A stretch of 64,000 nt of DNA from Alkalicaulis satelles (GCF_008630495.1 NZ_VWOJ01000002.1:15001-79000); one strand, 5' to 3'; shown: positions 7,808 to 15,479, numbered from the stretch's first letter. Notes: generated from the letters alone by a model not told the origin. Numbers and translations: made by a program.

Positions 7808-8217
7808 GCGAACGCCTCGCCCTGTTGATGAACAGCCCCTATGTGCGCCGCCTGGGCGTGCGGTTTGATGATCATGGTGACGAGCTGACGGGCATATTGC
7901 CCTATGCCGACACGCTGGTGGGCAATCCGCTGATCCCGGCCCTGCATGGCGGGGCGATTGGCGCGTTCATGGAGATCACGGCGGCCGCCGGGCTGCTGGC
8001 CGCCAGCGATCTGGCCGCCCTGCCCAAGCCCATCGATGTGTCCATCGACTATCTGCGCCCGGTCCGGCCCGCCGACGTCTATGCGCGCGCGGCCATCACG
8101 CGCCAGGGTTCACGCGTCTCCAATGTGCGGGTGGAAGCCTGGCAGGAGCGCCGCGCCGCACCGGTCGCGGCGCTCCATGGCCATTTCCTTGTCAAACCGG
8201 CCGGCGGCGAGCGCTAG
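7804..8217 (+). CDS. PaaI-family hotdog thioesterase (second of a tandem pair)
   Basis: A 137-residue hotdog protein with LHGGAIGAFMEITA in the active-site position and IDVSIDYLRPVRPADV as the core strand. The catalytic acidic residue of the helix is Glu here and Asp in its upstream partner. The start overlaps the upstream thioesterase stop. Paired, diverged PaaI genes in one transcript suggest a two-subunit enzyme or two acyl-CoA specificities. A palindromic repeat overlaps its stop codon. Confidence 0.85.
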   Translation: MSERLALLMNSPYVRRLGVRFDDHGDELTGILPYADTLVGNPLIPALHGGAIGAFMEITAAAGLLAASDLAALPKPIDVSIDYLRPVRPADVYARAAITRQGSRVSNVRVEAWQERRAAPVAALHGHFLVKPAGGER

Positions 8218-8263
8218 AGCGCAATCCGAAAAGTGGGGACCGGTTTTCGGATAAATTGCGCTC
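8217..8263. repeat. Alphaproteobacterial-type intergenic palindromic repeat
   Basis: A nested inverted repeat: outer arms GAGCGCAAT (8217-8225) and ATTGCGCTC (8255-8263), inner arms CCGAAAA (8226-8232) and TTTTCGG (8244-8250). This core (CCGAAAAGTGGGGACCGG) closely resembles short palindromic elements I recall from intergenic DNA of many alphaproteobacteria. It may double as a terminator between convergent genes. Confidence 0.7.
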
Positions 8264-8315
8264 CAGATAATTGACTAGGCGCGTGCGGCCTGACGCAGTC
8301 AGGTCAGAGCACGCC

Positions 8316-9020
8316 CTAGCCTTCGATCTGCCACGAGGCGTTGATGGTGACCTCGATGGTCAGCTCGCCCGCCGCCACCGGCGTGGACGCATCTTCCATG
8401 CGCATGGCCACCGAGGCATAGACCGGCTGAGGGCGGTAGCCACCGCTTTCGCTGATGCTCACCAGGCGCGTGACGCGGAAACCGGCCGCCTCGGCATAGA
8501 GATCGCGCAGGCCGTTGAGCTCGGTCACCGCGGCGCGGCGCGCCGCGTTGCGGGCCTCGGCCTCGCCCGAATAGGAGAAGTTCACCCCTTCAAGCTGGTT
8601 GGCGCCGGCATTGACCAGCGCGTCGATCACCGCGCCGGTGCGGTCGAGATCGCGGATCAGGGCGCTGACCGTGTTGCGCGCCTCATAGGCGACGATGCGG
8701 GCCGGTTCTTCCGATCCGCGCGCAGGCTGGGAATAGACCGGCGAGACGGTGAGCTGGCGCGTCTGCATGTCGCGCTCAGCCACGCCGGCGCGGCGCAGCT
8801 GGGCGAAGACGCGCTCCATAGCCTGGCTGTTGGCGCGCAGCGCCTCGGCGGCGGTATTGGCGCGCGTGACCACGCCGGACGAGACCCGCGCCTGATCAGG
8901 CGTGACGGACACCGATCCGGTGGCGCTCAGCGACAGGCGGGCGGGCTCCTCATCGGCCAGAGCCGCAGGGGTGAAGGCGACAAGGGCGGTGAGAACCGGG
9001 ATGAGGGCAAGGCGGCGCAT
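8316..9020 (-). CDS. SIMPL (DUF541) domain periplasmic protein
   Basis: A 234-residue protein with a signal peptide ending near ALADE (residue 23). The mature part follows the SIMPL/DUF541 pattern: LSATGSVSVTPDQARVSSGV, then the helix with NSQAMERVFAQLRRAGVAERDMQTRQLTVSPVY, then VNFSYSGEAEARNAARRAAV. Family members are periplasmic or outer-membrane proteins of poorly known function; the E. coli homologue is linked to oxidative stress. AAGGAGATCGCCC precedes the ATG. It is monocistronic. Confidence 0.85.
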   Translation of the reverse strand: MRRLALIPVLTALVAFTPAALADEEPARLSLSATGSVSVTPDQARVSSGVVTRANTAAEALRANSQAMERVFAQLRRAGVAERDMQTRQLTVSPVYSQPARGSEEPARIVAYEARNTVSALIRDLDRTGAVIDALVNAGANQLEGVNFSYSGEAEARNAARRAAVTELNGLRDLYAEAAGFRVTRLVSISESGGYRPQPVYASVAMRMEDASTPVAAGELTIEVTINASWQIEG

Positions 9021-9236
9021 GGGCGATCTCCTTTATGCAAATGACAGGTTCGCAGCTGACGCCCGCTTCGCGGCGCGATTGGGGCGGGCGCAAGGCGGTG
9101 ACGGGGAAATGGCGTTAACGCGCCCTCGGCGCCCCGCCACGCTGCGCGCCTGCACTCTACCACCCCGCGCCCCGCGATGCGCGCTTGGCGCGCGCGCAGT
9201 AGCGCGCTATGAAACCGGCCTCGCGCGACACGCGCC

Positions 9237-9313
9237 GGGCCTGTAGCTCAATTGGTTAGAGCCGGCGGCTCATAACCGCTTGGTTGGGGGTTCGAGTCCC
9301 TCCGGGCCCACCA
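9237..9313 (+). tRNA. tRNA with CAT anticodon (tRNA-Ile2-like or elongator tRNA-Met)
   Basis: 77 bases fold as a complete cloverleaf: acceptor GGGCCTG with CGGGCCC, D stem GCTC/GAGC, anticodon stem GGCGG/CCGCT with loop CTCATAA, T arm with TTCGAGT, and an encoded CCA. The anticodon is CAT. The arm after the anticodon (CGCTTGGT) resembles E. coli tRNA-Ile2, whose C34 is changed to lysidine, so Ile2 is as likely as Met. The pairing is visible; the amino-acid identity is not settled. It borders the low-GC insert. Confidence 0.9.
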
Positions 9314-9526
9314 GTTTTTCTTGTGCTCAGACCCGTCCGGGTCTTCGCGTCCTCCCCCGGATCAAGTCCGGGGTGCGGGCGCGCGGTCGCGCTTGCGGGG
9401 CTTCGCCCCGGAGGCTGTGTCCTCTCTCGCTCCGCTCGGTCGGTCCTCGCTAACGCTGTGGACGGGCCGTCGCGCTTGCTAACCCGGATGGGTTCGGAGG
9501 TGGGCTGCCCATTGTTCTGAAAGCCG
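9314..9526. other. Non-coding stretch with GC hairpins after the tRNA
   Basis: No credible gene. TTTTTC follows the CCA end directly. Two hairpins are visible: CCCCGGA with TCCGGGG (9355-9373) and GGGG-CTTCG-CCCC (9397-9409). The rest resembles high-GC repeat-like spacer. An open frame beginning inside the tRNA 3' end (MGVRVPPGPP) is the familiar false ORF that tRNA genes create. Confidence 0.5.
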
Positions 9527-10090
9527 TTACGGCGTCTGCGTCACCGACCTGAATGTGAGTGACACGCGGCGGGTGCGCGCTGTGCGCACGCCTTCGATGA
9601 CATCAGAACGCCGCGCAGGAATGGCGTGAGTCCACTCATATCGCGCGGGGCCGGACAGGACGAGCAAGCTCCCCTCCGGCAGCACATGGCTTCGGCGCAC
9701 GCCTGTAGCCGCGTGGCGGAACTCCATTTCGACCATGCCGCCCAGACTGAGTGAGGCGATGACCGGACCGAAGCAAGGCACGCAGTCGATATGCGCAGAA
9801 ATGCCCTGCCCCGGCAGATACTCATTGACGATCACCTGATCGGGAATGGCGCCGAACCCGCCCTCAACCCCCACCGCCTCAGCCAGTGGCGCCAGCCAGC
9901 CCGGCAAAGGTCCCAGACGCAAATCCTGCGTCACCTGCCGCGCACGATAATCATAGCGCCACCCGTAATGCTGAACCCGCCGTTTGAGATCATCACGCCA
10001 TGGGTTGGCGTCGACTTCGGCCAGAAGGCGGCTTGCAGTCTCAGGCGAGACGAAGTCTCGAAAGGAAAATGCCCCGGGAGGCATAGTCAT
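9527..10090 (-). CDS. AlkB-family 2-oxoglutarate/Fe(II) dioxygenase
   Basis: About 187 residues from the ATG at 10090, which begins 13 bases after the stop of the upstream methyltransferase gene; a longer in-frame start at 10195 would overlap that gene. The AlkB core is complete: VNEYLPGQGISAHID gives the NxY motif and the iron-binding HxD (about His100, Asp102), THAIPARR supplies the distal His (about 155), and RTRRVSLTFR the 2-oxoglutarate-binding Arg. Family enzymes remove N-methyl groups from bases in DNA or RNA. The compact form with CVPCFGPVI resembles ALKBH8-like and RNA-acting members more than E. coli AlkB. It forms a two-gene transcript with the BMT5-like gene. Confidence 0.85.
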   Translation of the reverse strand: MTMPPGAFSFRDFVSPETASRLLAEVDANPWRDDLKRRVQHYGWRYDYRARQVTQDLRLGPLPGWLAPLAEAVGVEGGFGAIPDQVIVNEYLPGQGISAHIDCVPCFGPVIASLSLGGMVEMEFRHAATGVRRSHVLPEGSLLVLSGPARYEWTHAIPARRSDVIEGVRTARTRRVSLTFRSVTQTP

Positions 10091-10103
10091 CTCTGCCAAG
10101 GTT

Positions 10104-10811
10104 TCACCGCCCAACCGGCCTGAAAATCCATGTGCTGCAGGATCGATACTTCCCCAATGCGCTTTCATTCGCATTGTTCGTGTTGACATGACCATATCCC
10201 GACCATGCCGACCTATAAAATGGCAACACTTCGATCACCTCACACTCTGCCCATTGGGCGGCTGCCGGCAAATCAAAAGCCCCGAGATGATGTGGATTGT
10301 TTACAATGGTCACCACGATAAGTCCGCTTCCGGTTAAGCGCGAGCGCGCAGAATTGAGAAACCGCCTCACAAGCACATGATTGTCCGTACGTCCGTGAAC
10401 AGACCGGCGGGTGCCCGTGTTTGGGAACTGGAATGCGATCAACTCAGCTCGGGAGGGCAATCGAGCGTCTTCCAGATGGCGGGCATCAATATCGTGAAGG
10501 ACTTTTGCCCCTGTATCCGCCAGTGCAAGCGCATTGAGCCGACCGCTCGGGCTCAGAGCACGCTGAGACTCGTATGTAGACGCAACGATGTGTGCCGCTT
10601 GACTTTTCGGGTGTCGCGCCAGAGCGAGCGAAAAACTGAGATCACCTTCACCGACAAAAAGGCACGGCCCCCTGCGGGTCATAGCGGGAAAATCGAAGGT
10701 GCGGCGCTTTAGTTCTAACAGCGCGACCAATCGCTGAAATGCGATCGCAACTTCATTATCTGCTGCCGACTGGTCTGCCAGCACGACGCTTGGCACGAGA
10801 CTAAAATTCAT
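10104..10811 (-). CDS. BMT5-like (DUF2431) Rossmann-fold RNA methyltransferase homologue
   Basis: 235 residues from the ATG at 10811, which has GAGG six bases upstream; a TTG at 10823 is also in frame. The motifs match the BMT5/DUF2431 family in order: FVGEGDLSFSLALAR (SAM loop, about residues 52-66), VASTYES, GAKVLHDIDARHL, FQFPNTG, then a terminal GSGLIVVTIVNN strand and PFYRSAWSGYGHVNT, which parallels the eukaryotic FDPSDYPGYKHRRT segment. Yeast Bmt5 makes N3-methyluridine in 25S rRNA. Bacterial copies seem uncommon to me. Codon use and GC are lower than in neighbours, and the gene is 13 bases from an AlkB gene, so horizontal acquisition as a unit is likely. The target is unknown. Confidence 0.75.
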   Translation of the reverse strand: MNFSLVPSVVLADQSAADNEVAIAFQRLVALLELKRRTFDFPAMTRRGPCLFVGEGDLSFSLALARHPKSQAAHIVASTYESQRALSPSGRLNALALADTGAKVLHDIDARHLEDARLPSRAELIAFQFPNTGTRRSVHGRTDNHVLVRRFLNSARSRLTGSGLIVVTIVNNPHHLGAFDLPAAAQWAECEVIEVLPFYRSAWSGYGHVNTNNANESALGKYRSCSTWIFRPVGR

Positions 10812-11014
10812 TGGTTGCCTCAATTCTAGTGCTTGAGGCTTTTCAGTTTCTCACGCCATTTGAAGGGGAGGATTTCTGATAACGTATTTCCGTTGTTTCG
10901 CTTGTAACGCCTAGCGAGTTAGCTCCGTCGAATGCGGCAAAGATTAAATCTGTTTGGCACCACTCACCCAAGCAGTCGGCTCCAACAAGGCCTTGGGATT
11001 GGAGAAGCCCCCCC
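10812..11014. other. AT-richer intergenic stretch upstream of the methyltransferase/AlkB pair
   Basis: No gene seen. I counted 24 of 60 G+C in 10801-10860 and 27 of 60 in 10861-10920, far below the surrounding genes. The promoter for the minus-strand pair should lie here, but I could not pick a convincing -35/-10. No direct copy of the tRNA 3' end is visible, so no attachment site is called. Confidence 0.5.
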
Positions 11015-11803
11015 TCAAACCCGCCGCGTCTCCCGTCTCGTCATCCACCTCAGCACCGGCGCGGGCGCGAGCTTCATCAGCCACATGGCCCTTCGCATGG
11101 CGGCGCCGGTGAGGACGAAGGGGCGTTTGTTGTCGAGGCCTTCGATTATGTCGCGCGCCACTTCTTCGGCCGTGGTGGCAGTGAAGCTGGTGAAGGTGCG
11201 CACGCCCTCCATCCCGGCGCGTTTGAGGAAGGGGGTGTCGGATATGGCCGACGGGCACACCGTCATCACCCGCACCGGGCTGTTGGCTTCCTCCAGCTCG
11301 GCGGTGAGGGCCTCGGAGTAATGCTTCACGAAGGCCTTGGTGGCCGCATAGACGGCGAGGTCGGGCGCAGGGACAAAGGCGGAATTGGACGCGATATTGA
11401 CGATGGTCCCGCCCCCGCGCGCTTCCATCACCGGCAGGAACAGGCGGGTAAGGGCGTGCAGGGCGCAGATATTGACCGCGATCATGGCCTGCTCGGCCTC
11501 CAGCGCGAGGTCCGCCGACGGGCCATAGACGCCAAATCCGGCATTATTGATCAGGAGATCGCACCCGCCCTGCCCTTGCGCCCAGTCCAGAACACGCGCG
11601 GGCGCGTCCGGGGCGGCCAGATCCAGGGCGAGCCCGCTGATCACTGCGTCCGGATGGGCGGTGAGAATGTCACCGCGCGCCGCGGCGATCTCGTCTTCGC
11701 TCAAGGAGGCCCACAGCAAGCGCCAGCCCCGCCCGGCCAGGCGGCGCGACAGGGCGAGGCCTATCCCGCTTGATCCGCCGGTGATGAGCGCGGTCTGCGT
11801 CAC
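11015..11803 (-). CDS. SDR-family NAD(P)-dependent oxidoreductase
   Basis: A 262-residue classical short-chain dehydrogenase. TGGSSGIG (residues 8-15) is the cofactor loop, NNAG (86-89) the structural motif, Ser139 and YAATK (Tyr152, Lys156) the catalytic set. The C-terminus has a hydrophobic/basic tail (MWLMKLAPAPVLRWMTRRE), as in DltE-like membrane-associated SDRs. The start overlaps the stop of the SMP-30-like gene by 4 bases (ATGA), so the two are coupled, with this gene second. The substrate is not identifiable. Confidence 0.85.
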   Translation of the reverse strand: MTQTALITGGSSGIGLALSRRLAGRGWRLLWASLSEDEIAAARGDILTAHPDAVISGLALDLAAPDAPARVLDWAQGQGGCDLLINNAGFGVYGPSADLALEAEQAMIAVNICALHALTRLFLPVMEARGGGTIVNIASNSAFVPAPDLAVYAATKAFVKHYSEALTAELEEANSPVRVMTVCPSAISDTPFLKRAGMEGVRTFTSFTATTAEEVARDIIEGLDNKRPFVLTGAAMRRAMWLMKLAPAPVLRWMTRRETRRV

Positions 11804-12861
11804 GGCAGTCTCTCGGGATAAGCAAACGCGTCCACGCTCTCGCGCTCCAGCCCGCCGACCCAGATGCGGCCCTGCCAGGGCGCCATGCCGGTGGCGCCAT
11901 AGGGCTGGTCGTCCGGTCCGTGGATCACGTGGACGGGCGTCCCGTCGCGATCCACAGCCAGGATCATCACCGGGCGCGGCGGCAGGGGCGGCAGGCCGGC
12001 GATCTGTATCCAGCGCCAGATCAGGCGCTTGACGAAGGGGCGCGGATGCAGCGCCTCGATATCGTCAGCGCGCAGGGAGGGCATGGCGATCCAGAGCAGG
12101 CCCGCTTCAGGATCGAAATGCATGTTGTCGGGATAGCCCGGCAGGCCGTCGAGGAAGAGCTCCATCGCGCTGGTGTCCGGGTCCAGCGTCCATACCCGCG
12201 CCGCCCAGGTCTCGTTGATATAGACCACGCCCGTGGCCGGATCATGGGTGACGCCATTGGCGAAGGCCAGGCCCTCGGCCAGCACCGCGTAATCGTCCGG
12301 CCCGCGCACGCGGTAGATGACGCCCGTCGCCTCGCCCTCCAGATAGGAGGACATGTAGTTCCCGTAGCCATAGCGCTTGGAGGCGTCCGACAGGATCACC
12401 GAGCCATCGTCCAGCACGGTGATGTCATCGGTAAAGACCAGCCGGCCGTCGGGTTCCTGCGCCAGCCACACCTCCCAGTCATCGCCGCCCTGATGGCGCA
12501 ACAGCCCGCGCAGGGCGTCGGCGACGAAAAGCGTCCCGTCCGGACCAAAACCCAGCCCCAGCGGGCGCCCCCCGGTGTTAGCGAACTCGCTCCAGCCGCC
12601 CTCAGGATCGCGCGCCATGATGCGCCCGTCCTGCAGACCGGCATACAGCCGCCCGTCCGGGCCGGGCTCGATATCTTCCGCGCCGATCAGGCCCGGTTCG
12701 CGAATCTCCGGCTCGACGATTGCTGTGTCGAACAGGGCGGCCAGCGCAGGATCAGGCGTCGTGGGCTCGAACTTCACGGCGTTGAGCGCGCCCGGCCCGT
12801 AGGCGGCCAGCACAATCAGCAAGACCAGTGTGGCGAAGATGGAAACGATCCAGCGCAACAT
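11800..12861 (-). CDS. SMP-30/gluconolactonase-like beta-propeller protein
   Basis: A 353-residue protein with an N-terminal membrane anchor (residues about 3-24). The remainder is a six-bladed propeller of the SMP-30/strictosidine-synthase-like type: IEPGPDGRLYAGLQDGRIMA, GRPLGLGFGPDGTLFVADA, LAFANGVTHDPATGVVYINE, and LPGYPDNMHFDPEAGLLWIAM, where the Asn-rich loops match metal-binding positions. Family members hydrolyse lactones or related esters. The anchor places it at the periplasmic face of the inner membrane. It is co-transcribed with the downstream SDR, which suggests a shared small-molecule pathway that I cannot name. Confidence 0.8.
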   Translation of the reverse strand: MLRWIVSIFATLVLLIVLAAYGPGALNAVKFEPTTPDPALAALFDTAIVEPEIREPGLIGAEDIEPGPDGRLYAGLQDGRIMARDPEGGWSEFANTGGRPLGLGFGPDGTLFVADALRGLLRHQGGDDWEVWLAQEPDGRLVFTDDITVLDDGSVILSDASKRYGYGNYMSSYLEGEATGVIYRVRGPDDYAVLAEGLAFANGVTHDPATGVVYINETWAARVWTLDPDTSAMELFLDGLPGYPDNMHFDPEAGLLWIAMPSLRADDIEALHPRPFVKRLIWRWIQIAGLPPLPPRPVMILAVDRDGTPVHVIHGPDDQPYGATGMAPWQGRIWVGGLERESVDAFAYPERLP

Positions 12862-12926
12862 GACGAGCCCTCCCCGGCGTCTTCAAGGCGAAGCGTGCGC
12901 GAGGCGGCCCGGCGGCGCAAGGGCGC

Positions 12927-14138
12927 TCAGGTCACCGCCTTGCGCTGCGTAAACTGCGGCTGGTCCCATTCGCGGGTTTCGATCACCTCGGCCAGCGCTG
13001 CGCCCGCATCGAACACCTCCTCATGGGAAAGATAGAGCGGGTTGAACCCGTAGCGCATCAGGTCCGGCGCGCGAAAATCGCCGGTGATGCCGCGCGCGAT
13101 CATCGCCTGTACGATGGCGTAGCCCTGCTCATGGCGCAGCACCACATGCCCGCCGCGCCGCTCGCCAAGGCCCGGACACGCGGTCTCCAGCCCCAGCGAG
13201 GCGGCGCGTTCGAGAAGGATATCGCCCAGCACCTGCGCCTTGGCTTCGACCAGCGCCATGTCCACGCCATCATAGGCGTCCAGCGCGCCATCCAGCGCCG
13301 ACAGGGCCAGGATGGAGGGCGAGCTGGTGCGCCAGCGCCCGATCCCGTCCGCCGGGGCGTAGCCGTCTTCAAATTCAAACGGCTGCTTGTGGCCGAGCCA
13401 GCCGGACACCGGATGTTCCAGCCGTGCGATCTCATCGCGCGCGCAATAGAGGAAGGCCGGCGCGCCCGGCCCGCCATTGAGGAATTTGTATCCGCAGCCC
13501 ACGGCGTATTTCGCGCCCCAGGCCTTGAGCTTCAGGTTTACGAGACCCGTGGCGTGGCTCAGATCCCAGATGATGGCGATCCCGCGCGCCGCCGCCTCAC
13601 GCTCCCAGCGCTCGAAATCGGCGATGCGCGCGCTCTTGTAATGGACCGCGCTCTTGACCAGCACGCGCACGTCATCGGGCAGCTGTGAGGGCGGCGTGTC
13701 CGCCGTCACCCGGTGGAAGGGCGCGCCGGAAATGCGCGACAAGCCCTCCAGCACATGACCGTCGGTGGGAAACTCGCCCGCTTCCGCGGCCAGCGCCCCG
13801 CCCTCGCGCGCGATCAGGGCGCCGGCCAGCTTGAAGATATTGACCGTCACCGTGTCGATGGCGATGACCTCGTCGCTCTCCACGCCGATCAGGCGGGACA
13901 GGCGCGCGCCGAGCTTCAGCGGCAGATCCATCCAGCCGGCCGCATTCCACGAGCCGATCAGCCCGGCGCCCCACTCATGGCGCGCCGCCGCCTCCAGACG
14001 CTCAAGCGCGCTGTGGGGCGGCGGGCCCAGGGAATTGCCGTCGAGATAGATATCGCCCTGCGCCAGCGCAAACAGCGCCCGGCGGCTGTGCAGCGGATCG
14101 GCGGCGTCCAGCGCCGCGCAAGCCTCGCGCGTGCGCAT
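12927..14138 (-). CDS. kynU: Kynureninase
   Basis: 403 residues from the ATG at 14138, chosen because it starts 4 bases after the upstream SDR stop; a longer start at 14177 would overlap that gene. PLP-fold type I features: YLDGNSLG near the N-terminus, WDLSHATG with the PLP-binding Asp (about 192), GCGYKFLNGGPG with the Schiff-base Lys (about 218), and a WRTSSPSI loop. The enzyme cleaves kynurenine to anthranilate and alanine in tryptophan breakdown. No tryptophan dioxygenase or formamidase lies in this window, so the rest of the pathway must be elsewhere. Confidence 0.92.
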   Translation of the reverse strand: MRTREACAALDAADPLHSRRALFALAQGDIYLDGNSLGPPPHSALERLEAAARHEWGAGLIGSWNAAGWMDLPLKLGARLSRLIGVESDEVIAIDTVTVNIFKLAGALIAREGGALAAEAGEFPTDGHVLEGLSRISGAPFHRVTADTPPSQLPDDVRVLVKSAVHYKSARIADFERWEREAAARGIAIIWDLSHATGLVNLKLKAWGAKYAVGCGYKFLNGGPGAPAFLYCARDEIARLEHPVSGWLGHKQPFEFEDGYAPADGIGRWRTSSPSILALSALDGALDAYDGVDMALVEAKAQVLGDILLERAASLGLETACPGLGERRGGHVVLRHEQGYAIVQAMIARGITGDFRAPDLMRYGFNPLYLSHEEVFDAGAALAEVIETREWDQPQFTQRKAVT

Positions 14139-14142
14139 GGCG

Positions 14143-14919
14143 TCAGAGCGGCCCGCGCGCGCTGATGCCCGCGTCAATGATCAGGCACTGGCCGGTCATA
14201 TAGCTGGACGCATCACTGGACAGGAAGTGGATGGCCGCGGCCATGTCCTCGGGCTGGCCCACGCGCTGGATGGAGAAATTGCGCTTCATCATGTCGTCCA
14301 GCGCCGGATTGGAGGTGAGCGCCGAGGCGAGCTTGGTCTCGGTCAGGCCGGGGCACAGCGCGTTCACGCGGATTTTGTGGGCGCCGTATTCCTGGGCCAG
14401 CACCTGGGTCATGGAGATGACCGCGGCCTTGGACACCGAATACACGCCCTGGAAGAAGCCGGGGCGGATGCCGTTGATGGAGGCCACATTGACGATGGAG
14501 CCGCCGCCCTGGGCCGACATCATCGGGATCGCCAGCGAGGACAGGAAGAACGGGCCTTTGACATTGACCTCCATGGTCTTGTCCCAGGCATTGTCCGGGG
14601 TCTTGGCGGCCTCGCCGAAATAGGGGCTGGTGGCGCCGTTATTGACCAGAATGTCCAGACGGCCTTCGGTCTTCTGGATGGAGTCAATCGCCGCCTCGCG
14701 GTGCTCGGCTTCGCCCAGGTGCAGAACCATGGCGCGGGCCTGGCCGCCCTCAGCCTTGATCTCGTCAGCCACGCGCTTGCAATCCTCCAGCTTGCGGCTG
14801 GAGCAGATCACTGTGGCGCCATTGCGCGCCAGGCGCTTGGCGGCGGCCTCGCCAATGCCGCGGCTGGCGCCGGCGATCAGCGCGACCTTGCCCTTGAGCG
14901 ACAGATCCTGTTCGGACAT
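14143..14919 (-). CDS. SDR-family oxidoreductase
   Basis: A 258-residue classical SDR: GASRGIGEAAAKRL cofactor loop, NNGAT replacing the usual NNAG, ASINGI with catalytic Ser, and YSVSKAA with Tyr and Lys. It ends in the substrate-lid/dimer motif FLSSDASSYMTGQCLIIDAG. It is upstream of kynU in a likely two-gene transcript, with GGGAGGAAATCC before the ATG. It resembles 3-hydroxyacyl-type SDRs often found in fatty-acid-degradation clusters, but the substrate is unknown. Confidence 0.87.
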   Translation of the reverse strand: MSEQDLSLKGKVALIAGASRGIGEAAAKRLARNGATVICSSRKLEDCKRVADEIKAEGGQARAMVLHLGEAEHREAAIDSIQKTEGRLDILVNNGATSPYFGEAAKTPDNAWDKTMEVNVKGPFFLSSLAIPMMSAQGGGSIVNVASINGIRPGFFQGVYSVSKAAVISMTQVLAQEYGAHKIRVNALCPGLTETKLASALTSNPALDDMMKRNFSIQRVGQPEDMAAAIHFLSSDASSYMTGQCLIIDAGISARGPL

Positions 14920-14996
14920 GGATTTCCTCCCGGTGGTGTTTTGATCGAAATGTGTTGCGGCGCACCCTAGCGGGGCGGATGCGCAGTGGCGAGCCC

Positions 14997-15410
14997 TCAG
15001 CCGCGCCTGCGCCCCAGCCGCTCGCGCGCGCCGTCATGGATGAGTTTGAGCTCCGCCAGCGTCTGGTCGATCTGACGCTTCTTGGCTTCCAGCGCCTCGA
15101 TCTCGGCGGCGGTCTTCTCGATCACGAACTCCAGCTGGCGCACCCGCCCCTCGCCTTCGCGGCCATAGAGCTCCAGGAAGGTGCGGATGTCAGACAGCTT
15201 CGTGCCGATGGATTTGGCGCGCAGGATCAGGCTCAGCCGCTTGGAGTCGTGCTCGGTATAGACGCGCTGGCCGCCCACACGGCGCGGGCTGATCAGCCCC
15301 TTGTCCTCATAGAAGCGTATGGTGCGCTGGCTGACGCCATGGGCCTCAGCCAATTCAGCGATCCCGTAGAGCGTCTCGCTGGCGCTGTCTGTCTTGATGT
15401 TCGAGCCCAT
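14997..15410 (-). CDS. MerR-family transcriptional regulator (LiuR-like)
   Basis: 137 residues from the ATG at 15410, which follows GAGGGAGA; a longer frame to 15503 runs through the promoter and is rejected. YGIAELAEAHGVSQRTIRFY followed by EDKGLISP is the MerR winged-helix DNA-binding domain. A long coiled coil (about residues 70-130) mediates dimerisation. There are no Cys metal ligands, so it should sense an organic effector. It is divergent from the acyl-CoA carboxylase operon and resembles LiuR, the MerR regulator of leucine/isovalerate and related branched acyl catabolism. It most likely controls that operon through the repeats at 15448-15479. Confidence 0.85.
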   Translation of the reverse strand: MGSNIKTDSASETLYGIAELAEAHGVSQRTIRFYEDKGLISPRRVGGQRVYTEHDSKRLSLILRAKSIGTKLSDIRTFLELYGREGEGRVRQLEFVIEKTAAEIEALEAKKRQIDQTLAELKLIHDGARERLGRRRG

Positions 15411-15447
15411 GGCTTCTCCCTCACGCTCCCAGCCTAGCCAAGGCTGC

Positions 15448-15479
15448 TGACGTAAACAAGAGACGCTTGACGTATACGT
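15448..15479. promoter_or_regulatory. Probable MerR (LiuR-type) operator and promoter
   Basis: Two tandem GACGTA(A/T)AC elements lie exactly 20 bases apart (GACGTAAAC from 15449, GACGTATAC from 15469). The second contains the perfect palindrome ACGTATACGT. TTGACG at 15467 could be a -35 element for the rightward operon. Recalled LiuR sites also carry ACGT-rich palindromes. Position and pattern are visible; binding is inferred. Confidence 0.55.

Noticed and set aside
9284-9520. A 78-codon frame starting MGVRVPPGPP
   Set aside because: It begins inside the tRNA 3' end, and this N-terminal string is the familiar false ORF that tRNA T arms encode. No other coding evidence.
9237-11014. An integrated mobile island with att sites
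   Set aside because: No integrase and no direct copy of the tRNA 3' end was visible within the low-GC segment, so only horizontal origin is suggested, not a specific integration event.
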